From Psychroserpens ponticola (GTDB taxonomy: Bacteria; Bacteroidota; Bacteroidia; Flavobacteriales; Flavobacteriaceae): a stretch of 64,000 nucleotides of DNA. Each line of letters opens with the position of its first letter. Positions within the stretch are counted from its first letter, which is position 1. A program made the translations under genes and the position numbers. The DNA lies in the NCBI RefSeq assembly GCF_023556315.2, contig NZ_CP116221.1, positions 3,052,001 through 3,116,000 on the forward strand. The letters are read 5' to 3'. The notes beneath the pieces were generated by a model, which saw only the letters and a program-made list of their open reading frames with translations, did no database searches and was not told the origin of the DNA. Positions 45,107 to 52,624 of the stretch are shown here, piece after piece.

Positions 45107-47457
45107 GTTTGCTCTTTACTACCATAGCCATAGCCATAGCCATAGTTATAGCCATAACCATAAGATTTACTAGCTCCTACACCATTAATTACAAACGCCA
45201 TATTATTTAATTTACCCGTTTTGAATAAATCATCAGAGAACGTTAAAATCTTTTTATCAGTAAAATTAGCTCTTGCAATATAAACGGTTACATCTGCAAA
45301 TTTAGAGATAAGCATTGTATCAGTAACTAGAATAGTTGGAGCTGTATCTACAATAACATAATCATATATTTTTTTGGCTTGATTTATTAAATCTTCATAT
45401 CTCCAATTGGTTAATAAACTGGTTGGATTCGGAGGGATATTTCCTGAAAGTAAGATATCATGATTTGGATGATTATCAAATCCTTTCACAAGGTTTGATT
45501 GCCAATCAATAGATTTATCATTCAAATAATCAGACAATCCTACTGTATTTTTATCAAATTTTGTGTGGGTATGAATTTGAGGATTACGTAAATCTGCTCC
45601 TATTAATAACACTTTTTTATTCATACTAGAAAGTGCTAAAGATAAATTGATACTAATAAAAGTCTTCCCTTCACCCTTAATAGTTGAGGTACAATAAATT
45701 ACTTTCCCATCATCACTATCGGTTAATGGAATTAAATAATTAACATTAGAACTTAAAATTCTGAAAGATTCGGCTAATACAGATCTATCATTAGGATCTT
45801 CAAAAAGCGTTTTTTCTTTTTTATTTATATCTGGTATCTCTGCTATAATTGGTATTTTATTATTCAATTTTACAATATCATCCTTTTCATGGATTTTAGT
45901 ATCAAACATGAAAATTATAAATAGGACTCCAAATGGCACTAGAAAACCGCCTAAAATTGATGCAGCATAAATAACATTTGGTTTTGGCGTTTTAGGCGCA
46001 GATGATGACAATGCAAAATCAACCACTTTAATTGAAGGCTCTGTAATTGCTAAATTAATAGCTGCTTCTTCACGCTTTTGTAATAATAAAAGATATAAAC
46101 TTTCTTTAATTGTTTGTTGACGCTCAATAGCTCTCAACAGTTTCTCCTTTTTAGGGATTTGTGCAACCGTACCCGACAACTCTCTATTTCTACTTCTTAA
46201 TTGTGATTGCGACAACTCTAATTGCTTGTAGTAGGATTCAAGAGATTTTGTAATATTAGATGTTAAATCTTTTATTCTAGCTTTTGTTAATTGAACTGTA
46301 GGATTATTTATACCTCCACCTCCACTACTAATAAGTTTATCCTTATCAAGTACGGCCTGATTATATTCTCCAATTAATGAATTAACATTTCTGTTTTGGA
46401 GTCCAACATCTTCAGGTATGAGTTTTCCTTCTTCGTCTGTAACTATTGAGTTCTTAAGGACTTCAACTAATGCAATTTGACTCTCAATTTCAAATACCTT
46501 ATCGTCTGACCTAGATCTTAGCTGTAAGCCTAATTCTGCATCAGTACTTAAGTCAATTAAATTGTTACGCTGTTTAAATTCCTTACGATCTACTTCAATA
46601 GAGTCTAATTCCTCTGCCAGATAAATAAATCTGTCATCGATAAAATCTAAAGTCCGTTGAGAAACCAATTGTCTATCTTTTATTCCATCATTATTAAAAA
46701 CCTGTAAAAGTGTATTCAATATTCGTTCTGAACGTAACCTACTTTCGCCTCTGATAGTCAATTTAAGTAAATCACTTACGTCACCAACTGATTCTACAGA
46801 AAGCTGAGCTCTGAGTGCTAAAGTTGCTTTTTTAAGTGGTCCTAAATATACGGTATAGCGTTTTCCAGCACTCTCATCATAGGATAGTTGGTTATTAACA
46901 GCTACCGAGAATGGTAAAAGGCTGTCTGTTTCGACTTCTGTTACATGAGATCTGTTATATACTTGGTTGGTTTTTAAATCTGTAATTTTAATTGTTTCCT
47001 TTTCAATTTCTATAGCATAAGAACTAACTTTTTCTATACTTTCAGGTTCAACTAATTGTTGGTATTCAAAAGGTAATTCTGCTATTTGTGCGGTTTGAAT
47101 TGTACCTTCTTCAAAAAATACAGTATTTAGTTTTAATCTTTTTGCCACTTTTTCAAGAAGCTGATAAGATCTAATAATTTCCATTTCATTTTCTAAGTTT
47201 ATATTTTTACGCTTAAAAATGAATGCTGAAGTAGGCAATTCTAAACCTTCAGACTCGTCTAAAATTTTAATTTTAGCACTAGTTTCATATATCCTAGGAG
47301 CATATCTTACGTATAAATAAGCACTAGCTAAAGCTATAATTAAAGCAAAAACAAACCAAGGCCATTGTCTTAGATATTTATTAAATTCTTGCTTTAAATT
47401 TGCATTATCATCTTCTAAAATAGTAAATGCAGCGTTGTTATTTGGTTGTATGTCCAT
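45103..47457 (-). CDS. Polysaccharide biosynthesis tyrosine autokinase (Wzc-like, BY-kinase)
   Basis: Inner-membrane co-polymerase and kinase controlling capsule/exopolysaccharide chain export. The 784 residues comprise an N-terminal Wzz domain with a membrane helix near 33-51, a long coiled-coil region (about 240-440) with a GNVR-like segment, a second membrane helix near 500-520, and a cytoplasmic kinase domain: Walker A GEGKT (595-599), Walker A' VLLIGADLRNP (616-626) and Walker B VIVDTAP (about 703-709). The C-terminus is a seven-tyrosine cluster (about 766-778) encoded by a hexamer repeat. The wza-like gene is 1 bp upstream. Confidence 0.93.
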   Translation of the reverse strand: MDIQPNNNAAFTILEDDNANLKQEFNKYLRQWPWFVFALIIALASAYLYVRYAPRIYETSAKIKILDESEGLELPTSAFIFKRKNINLENEMEIIRSYQLLEKVAKRLKLNTVFFEEGTIQTAQIAELPFEYQQLVEPESIEKVSSYAIEIEKETIKITDLKTNQVYNRSHVTEVETDSLLPFSVAVNNQLSYDESAGKRYTVYLGPLKKATLALRAQLSVESVGDVSDLLKLTIRGESRLRSERILNTLLQVFNNDGIKDRQLVSQRTLDFIDDRFIYLAEELDSIEVDRKEFKQRNNLIDLSTDAELGLQLRSRSDDKVFEIESQIALVEVLKNSIVTDEEGKLIPEDVGLQNRNVNSLIGEYNQAVLDKDKLISSGGGGINNPTVQLTKARIKDLTSNITKSLESYYKQLELSQSQLRSRNRELSGTVAQIPKKEKLLRAIERQQTIKESLYLLLLQKREEAAINLAITEPSIKVVDFALSSSAPKTPKPNVIYAASILGGFLVPFGVLFIIFMFDTKIHEKDDIVKLNNKIPIIAEIPDINKKEKTLFEDPNDRSVLAESFRILSSNVNYLIPLTDSDDGKVIYCTSTIKGEGKTFISINLSLALSSMNKKVLLIGADLRNPQIHTHTKFDKNTVGLSDYLNDKSIDWQSNLVKGFDNHPNHDILLSGNIPPNPTSLLTNWRYEDLINQAKKIYDYVIVDTAPTILVTDTMLISKFADVTVYIARANFTDKKILTFSDDLFKTGKLNNMAFVINGVGASKSYGYGYNYGYGYGYGSKEQT
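45122..45163. repeat. Hexanucleotide tandem repeat encoding the kinase tyrosine tail
   Basis: Seven 6-bp units: CCATAG four times, TTATAG once, CCATAA twice (plus strand). On the coding strand each unit is a Gly-Tyr (or Asn-Tyr) codon pair. Because the unit is two codons long, gain or loss of units keeps the frame and changes the number of tyrosines. Confidence 0.85.
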
Positions 47458-47458
47458 T

Positions 47459-48220
47459 CTACCTAGATAATAAAATAATTGAACTTAAAAGTACAGATGT
47501 AACAGAGAGAAGAATTCCAATATTCCCTATATATCCAGAACTTGTAACCTTTGATTTATTCGGATTTACAATGATGATATCGTTGGGTTTTAAATAATAA
47601 AACTCAGAATTCATAAATTCTGTATTTGTCAAATCTACATGAGTAATCTGTCTTGAACCATCAACTTCCCTAGTTATAATAATATCGTCTCGTTTACCAT
47701 TAATCGTTAAATCTCCAGCATAACCTAATGCCTGAAAAAGTGATACGTTATGTTCGGTAAACGGAAATGTTCCTGGATTTCTAACTTCACCCAATACGGT
47801 TACTTTAGAATTCACAATACGAACATTAACTTTCGGATTATTTAAATGTCCACCAGAAGTGAGCTCATTTTTAAGCTTTTCAGCCACTTCTACAACTGTA
47901 AGATTAACTACAGAAATCTCTCCTAAATTATGGAAATTTATAGTCCCATCTTTATTCACCAAATATCCTTCTAACTGCATAACTAGCAGATTAGGAACGG
48001 CTCCACTACCTGTAACACTTTGATTATATGGTCGAGCTGCTTCAGGTATCAAGGTTTCGATATCTATTTTTAAAATATCATTTGGTTGAACAGTCATACT
48101 TTGATACTTAATTTCTGTCTCATTGTTTTCAACTGCATCTTGCAAATAAAACAAATCTTTTTTTGACGCACACGACGTCAAGACTAAAACAAATAGTAAC
48201 ATCAAATACTTTGATTTCAT
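47459..48220 (-). CDS. Polysaccharide export lipoprotein (Wza/BexD family)
   Basis: Outer-membrane export channel component for capsule/exopolysaccharide. The preferred start at 48220 gives 253 residues with lipoprotein signal MKSKYLMLLFVLVLTSC (Cys17); an in-frame ATG at 48283 would precede this by 21 residues and overlaps the promoter. The Poly_export domain (QPNDILKIDIETLIPEA) and a SLBB domain (KVTVLGEVRNPGTFPFTEHNVS) are recognisable, and a C-terminal hydrophobic helix (IGILLSVTSVLLSSIILL) is present, as in many Bacteroidota members. It pairs with the wzc-like kinase gene. Confidence 0.93.
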   Translation of the reverse strand: MKSKYLMLLFVLVLTSCASKKDLFYLQDAVENNETEIKYQSMTVQPNDILKIDIETLIPEAARPYNQSVTGSGAVPNLLVMQLEGYLVNKDGTINFHNLGEISVVNLTVVEVAEKLKNELTSGGHLNNPKVNVRIVNSKVTVLGEVRNPGTFPFTEHNVSLFQALGYAGDLTINGKRDDIIITREVDGSRQITHVDLTNTEFMNSEFYYLKPNDIIIVNPNKSKVTSSGYIGNIGILLSVTSVLLSSIILLSR

Positions 48221-48244
48221 GGTATTGTATATAAATTGAGTTTG

Positions 48245-48273
48245 CAAATATAATCTATTTAAAGGAATCTCAA
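48245..48273 (-). promoter_or_regulatory. Flavobacterial promoter of the wza-wzc pair
   Basis: On the minus strand, TTG (48271-48273), an 18-bp spacer and TATATTTG (48245-48252) match both consensus elements, with the same spacing as the rpsO promoter. It lies 25 bp before the start at 48220 and allows the export genes to be transcribed apart from the upstream sugar genes. Confidence 0.75.
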
Positions 48274-48305
48274 AGAAGTGCAAGAGTTGATTTCAGTTAA
48301 AAAAA

Positions 48306-49418
48306 TTAGACCTTGACGCGTTTTTTATTTTTATTGAATACTCTAACAATAATAAATGGCAAACAATATAATACTGAACCATACACTAAAAGCAGTCCAA
48401 TTTGCGAATTTAAATTTAAATGCAACATGTTAAACGCAATTACGACTATAAATAAATTGATAAGAACTACAGTGAACGTAGTTTGTACATGTGAAAATCC
48501 AGCTTGAATAAACCTATGATGAATGTGATTTTTATCAGCTTCGAAAGGGCTTTTCTTCAAAATAAAGATTCGAATAAAAAAGATTCGTAATGTATCAATA
48601 AGAGGAAAAAACAGCATGGCAAACGCCAAAGCTGGCGAAGCTCTAAAATATTCAGAATCAATATTTGTTTGTGATTGCGAGATAAAACTAATTGTAAAGA
48701 AGGCGAGCAAGAACCCAACAATCATAGATCCTGTATCTCCCATAAATATTTTATTTTTAGAAGAAAAATTCGACTTCAAAAATGCTAATAATGCACCAAT
48801 TAGAGCCACTGAAATTGTAGCCAGACTAAGTGCGCCAGAGTTATAAAATAATATCGTAAAAAAAACACTTATTAATAAAGCGATACAGCCTGCTAAACCA
48901 TCCACACCATCAATAAGGTTATAGGCATTTATTATTAATATATATACAAATAATGTAAAACCAATAGATACCCAATAAGGCAATATATCTATATCAAAAA
49001 TTTTTGAAAACCCAATAATACGTGTATCAGTAAAGATAATTAATAATAATGCAGCAAACAGTTGTCCTATAAATTTCTTTCTAGCAGAAAGCACAGTTAA
49101 ATCATCTTTTAGACCAAGAAAAAAAAGGATAGTTAATCCACCCATAACCAGCAATAATGCCTTTGTATTAAGCATTGCGCCAACAATAGTCATGACCACT
49201 ACCAAACTAAAAAAAATACCAATACCTCCTAAGGTTGGTGTTTTACTAGAATGCATGCTTCTACTATCTGGCTCATCCATAAGATGCTTTTCTTTAGCAA
49301 CATATAAAATAGTTGGAAAGGTTTGGTATGCAATTACAAATGCAAGAACAAAAGCGCAAACGAGCCATATTAATGGACTGTTTTCAGGATTAAAATTTTC
49401 AAGTAATGTTTTAATCAT
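48306..49418 (-). CDS. Undecaprenyl-phosphate HexNAc-1-phosphate transferase (WecA/TagO/MraY family)
   Basis: Membrane enzyme that starts lipid-linked glycan assembly by moving GlcNAc-1-phosphate (or similar) to undecaprenyl phosphate. The 370-residue protein has about eleven helices. Family residues seen: HLMDEPDSRSMHS near 45-57, the Asp pair in GLKDDL (105-106), NAYNLIDGVDGLAG near 163-176, MGDTGSM, and the cytoplasmic HIHHRFIQAGFSH loop. The sugar is inferred to be GlcNAc because UDP-GlcNAc 2-epimerase and a TagA-type transferase genes follow the same locus. Confidence 0.9.
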   Translation of the reverse strand: MIKTLLENFNPENSPLIWLVCAFVLAFVIAYQTFPTILYVAKEKHLMDEPDSRSMHSSKTPTLGGIGIFFSLVVVMTIVGAMLNTKALLLVMGGLTILFFLGLKDDLTVLSARKKFIGQLFAALLLIIFTDTRIIGFSKIFDIDILPYWVSIGFTLFVYILIINAYNLIDGVDGLAGCIALLISVFFTILFYNSGALSLATISVALIGALLAFLKSNFSSKNKIFMGDTGSMIVGFLLAFFTISFISQSQTNIDSEYFRASPALAFAMLFFPLIDTLRIFFIRIFILKKSPFEADKNHIHHRFIQAGFSHVQTTFTVVLINLFIVVIAFNMLHLNLNSQIGLLLVYGSVLYCLPFIIVRVFNKNKKRVKV

Positions 49419-49475
49419 AAGTGTAATATGACATACAACGACATCATATTTTTAATTAATAGCAGATGCAAGATA

Positions 49476-49483
49476 CAAATTTA
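49476..49483 (-). promoter_or_regulatory. Candidate -7 element upstream of the wecA-like gene
   Basis: The minus strand reads TAAATTTG (TAnnTTTG), 57 bp before the start at 49418, in the 125-bp spacer after wecB. No matching -33 element. Confidence 0.4.
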
Positions 49484-49543
49484 ATAACTAACACCTATAA
49501 TTTCCGACATATTGCAGAATTATGACGAAGACATGATTGTTTT

Positions 49544-50644
49544 TTAATTATTTGAAAATAATTCTTTTAAAGATGTAATAATTCTTGTAGCTGTTTGCCC
49601 ATCCCATAATGGAATATCATTTCCTTTTTTCCAATTTCCAGCAAAAAGCTTATCTAAATAAGGCTTCATGTTTTTTGGGTTTGTACCTACCAATTCATTA
49701 GTTCCTAAAGTGATGGTTTCAGGACGTTCTGTATTATCTCTAAGAGTCAAACAAGGTACTCGCATTACAGAGGCTTCTTCTGTAATTCCTCCAGAATCTG
49801 TTATTACTGCTTTTGCACGTTGCACCAAATAATTAAATTCTAAATAACTTAAAGGTTTCACCATATGAAGCCTTTGGTGACTAATATGCAATCGTTCTAA
49901 AATTTTAGCGGTTCTAGGATGCACAGGAAAAACCAATGGCAAATCTTGCGTGTTTGCTATAATTTCATCTATCATATCCTTTAGTTGAGACTCTTCATCT
50001 ACATTTGCTGGTCTATGAAGCGTCATCACAATATAATTACCTTCAAAAAGGTTTAAATCGTTCCAAACTTGTGGTTGAATAAAATTAGGTTGTTGTTTAA
50101 GTAATGTATCTATCATTGTATTTCCAACGAAAAATATTTGCTCATCGTTAACACCACTTTTTTTCAAGTTTTCATTTGCAGTTTCTGAAGTGGTAAAAAA
50201 GTAATTTGTAATGCTATCGGTTACTAATCTATTAATTTCTTCAGGCATTGTCCAATCGTCGGAACGAATACCTCCTTCAACATGTGCTACTTTGGTTTGA
50301 AGTTTTTGAGCTACAAGAGCGCACGCCATTGTTGATGTCACATCACCAACTACAAGCACTATATCAGCAGGATGAGCTAATAATTCTTTTTCAAAACTAA
50401 TCATAATGTTTGCTGTTTGTTCAGCCTGTGACCCTCCACTACATTCTAAATTTGCATGCGGTTCTGGAATCTCTAATTGTTCAAAAAAACTTCCAGACAT
50501 GTTTTTATCATAGTGTTGCCCTGTATGCACCAATCTATAATCTAAATCAAAACCTTCTGCTTTTGCTTTTTGAATGGCATGAATAATTGGTGCAATCTTC
50601 ATGAAATTTGGTCGTGCTCCAGCAATGATTGTAATATTATGCAT
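49544..50644 (-). CDS. wecB: UDP-N-acetylglucosamine 2-epimerase (non-hydrolysing)
   Basis: Interconverts UDP-GlcNAc and UDP-ManNAc. The start at 50644 gives 366 residues opening MHNITIIAGARPNFMKIAPI, the standard family N-terminus; a longer frame from 50689 adds 15 polar residues and is not preferred. Further signatures are VEGGIRSDDWTMPEEINR, LHRPANVDEESQL, VFPVHPRT and ITDSGGITEEA. No UDP-ManNAc dehydrogenase is seen in the window, so ManNAc itself may be used. Confidence 0.96.
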   Translation of the reverse strand: MHNITIIAGARPNFMKIAPIIHAIQKAKAEGFDLDYRLVHTGQHYDKNMSGSFFEQLEIPEPHANLECSGGSQAEQTANIMISFEKELLAHPADIVLVVGDVTSTMACALVAQKLQTKVAHVEGGIRSDDWTMPEEINRLVTDSITNYFFTTSETANENLKKSGVNDEQIFFVGNTMIDTLLKQQPNFIQPQVWNDLNLFEGNYIVMTLHRPANVDEESQLKDMIDEIIANTQDLPLVFPVHPRTAKILERLHISHQRLHMVKPLSYLEFNYLVQRAKAVITDSGGITEEASVMRVPCLTLRDNTERPETITLGTNELVGTNPKNMKPYLDKLFAGNWKKGNDIPLWDGQTATRIITSLKELFSNN

Positions 50645-50715
50645 TAGTTCTTGTTTTCGTATTTTAATTTTATTCTTATTATTTGTCACCTGCTTATAAC
50701 GTTAGTGCATCTATT

Positions 50716-51414
50716 TTAATATTTACCTAAATGCAAGTTTACAAAAAATCTTACTAAATGAATTTGACGCTTAATTCTTGAAGGCTGACTTAATAACCTA
50801 TAGGTCCATTCCATATTATTTTTCACCCACCATTTTGGAGCTCTTTTTACATTCCCTGTATAAACGTCATAACTTCCGCCTAAACCTTGATAAACCGCTT
50901 GATGAGATTGTTGAATTTTCTCCATCAAATTTTCTTGCTTTGGAGATCCCATCGCTACAAAAACCACATCTGGTTGATGTTTTTTAATATCTTCAATTAG
51001 GGCGTTTTCTTCTTCTTCAGTTTTAATATAACCGTTTCTGAAATTACAAATTGTAATGCCTTTAAAATCAGATTGTAATTTATTAACTGTTTCTTCAATT
51101 ATGTCTTGCTTTCCTCCTACTAAATAAAAGGATTTTGTTTTGTAATAATTTTCAACGACATCTAGCCAAAGTTCGCATCCTGGAATTTTCACTACATTTT
51201 TAATTCCTTTTTTTTGAAGTGCCCAAACAGCTCCAATTCCATCTGGATAGCCTAGATTTCTATTGATGAGTGCACGACTATCATCTGTTGCGTGAAGAAT
51301 TTTTTCTGCATTAACTGCAACCATAATTTTATGATGATCGAAAGCATATTGCATCAATTCTTCTCTAGACCTTGGAGCAAAGGTCATTACTCCATTTAAT
51401 GACTTAGCTTCCAT
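50716..51414 (-). CDS. WecG/TagA/CpsF-family glycosyltransferase (GT26)
   Basis: Peripheral membrane glycosyltransferase that adds the second sugar to the lipid-linked acceptor. The 232 residues show the family pattern: NAEKILHA near 35-42, catalytic-Asp segment NLGYPDGIGAVWAL (Asp58), FYLVGGKQDIIEETV, VFVAMGSPKQENLM and GLGGSYDVYTGNVKRAPKWW. In relatives the sugar is ManNAc (TagA) or ManNAcA (WecG); the adjacent 2-epimerase and lack of a dehydrogenase favour ManNAc. It overlaps the upstream gene by 11 bp. Confidence 0.92.
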   Translation of the reverse strand: MEAKSLNGVMTFAPRSREELMQYAFDHHKIMVAVNAEKILHATDDSRALINRNLGYPDGIGAVWALQKKGIKNVVKIPGCELWLDVVENYYKTKSFYLVGGKQDIIEETVNKLQSDFKGITICNFRNGYIKTEEEENALIEDIKKHQPDVVFVAMGSPKQENLMEKIQQSHQAVYQGLGGSYDVYTGNVKRAPKWWVKNNMEWTYRLLSQPSRIKRQIHLVRFFVNLHLGKY

Positions 51415-52624
51415 GTTTTACTGATTTAGTTTCTAATAAAAAATGTGCCATTGCATTAAACATAAACGCATTACTCCATCTCATATAAGAAATTTTTGAG
51501 CTCATTCCTTTTTTCAATTGATAATAAAAATAGCCTTTTTTATGTTGCATATTATCAATTGTCCAATCTAAAACTTTTGACATCAATTCTTCATGGTTTT
51601 TAAAAACACCGAGTTTAGAAAGTGTCACTATTACTTGAGCTGGACAATGAATATCTATTGGATAGGTTTTATTATGGTAATACTTAGGTGTTCCATTATC
51701 CTCAAAAAAATGTTCAAGATAATAGTCAGTTCCTTTCTGTATAGAGGCTTGAAAACTATGATCTTTAGTGTTTTGCTGATACGTTTCAATCGCATCTAAG
51801 TTGAACCCAGTATGAAAACTATCTTTCCATGATTGCACTGGAAGCAAACCATAAATCCAGGAACCATCTTCTTCTTGCAGATCACAAGCAGCAATAACAG
51901 CCTGTTTTGCCAAATTTGCATGCTCTTGATTTTTAGTATACTTAAAAGAATAACTTAATATTTTCGCACCTAAAAGAGATGCATTAATAACCGTATTATT
52001 GCCATCTTTAATACTATAAGAAAATATGACACCTTCACCATGTGGTGTTCTTGACAAGTCATTAAGCACAAAATCTGCAGCTGACAAAGTCTCTTTCAAG
52101 ACCGTTTCGTCTTTAGTAATTTCATAGCTTTCTAATAAAGCTTCAACACAAAAACAAGTAGCCACAACTGTTGGTGTTTGTTTTTTAAATAAGAACAAAC
52201 GTCTTGCCTGCCAATCAAAATTATAACCCCAAGCTGAACCTGAGTAACCTTTAGTTCTTAGATCAAGTAATAAGTGCGTTACTTCTTTTATACGTTGTAG
52301 AATATCTGCTTTAGTTCCGAAGTCTTCACAGCCTTTTTCAGCTAACTTGTATAAACGACAGTAGCCCAAGAGAAAAAGTCCGACACCTTTAGCGTTGTGT
52401 TCTTTTGGAACTAATAATAGTTTCCTAAAGTTTATAGGACTCCGTTTAAATCCTTGAATCCAGGCAAGTCGAGCCAAGTCCCAATGCTTAAGAGGTAAAG
52501 CCTGAAAAACTTTAGAATTCATGCCGTCATAAGGATCCCAACCTTTAAACTTTTCGTTTTCACAATAAGCTTTTAGCTTTAAAAAACTTGAATCGACTTT
52601 ATATTTCAACTTGCTGTCCTCCAC
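51404..52624 (-). CDS. Predicted alpha/alpha-barrel protein of the polysaccharide locus
   Basis: Function not recognised with certainty. The 406-residue protein has no signal peptide. It is helix-rich with repeated motifs typical of six-hairpin toroids: GYSGSAWGYNFDWQARRLF near 123-141, VVATCFCVEALLESYEIT near 149-166, GSWIYGLLPVQSWKDSFHTGFNLDAIETY near 256-284 (two parts), and HCPAQVIVTLSKLG near 325. This suggests a glycosidase-, lyase- or epimerase-like (alpha/alpha) fold acting in the cytoplasm. Such proteins are seen near the fused dehydrogenase gene in other capsule loci, as far as I recall. It overlaps that gene by 26 bp and wecG by 11 bp. Confidence 0.65.
   Translation of the reverse strand: MEDSKLKYKVDSSFLKLKAYCENEKFKGWDPYDGMNSKVFQALPLKHWDLARLAWIQGFKRSPINFRKLLLVPKEHNAKGVGLFLLGYCRLYKLAEKGCEDFGTKADILQRIKEVTHLLLDLRTKGYSGSAWGYNFDWQARRLFLFKKQTPTVVATCFCVEALLESYEITKDETVLKETLSAADFVLNDLSRTPHGEGVIFSYSIKDGNNTVINASLLGAKILSYSFKYTKNQEHANLAKQAVIAACDLQEEDGSWIYGLLPVQSWKDSFHTGFNLDAIETYQQNTKDHSFQASIQKGTDYYLEHFFEDNGTPKYYHNKTYPIDIHCPAQVIVTLSKLGVFKNHEELMSKVLDWTIDNMQHKKGYFYYQLKKGMSSKISYMRWSNAFMFNAMAHFLLETKSVKHGS

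Noticed and set aside
45122-45163. Short repeats as a CRISPR array
   Set aside because: Units are 6 bp with no spacers and lie in the coding sequence of the kinase tail.
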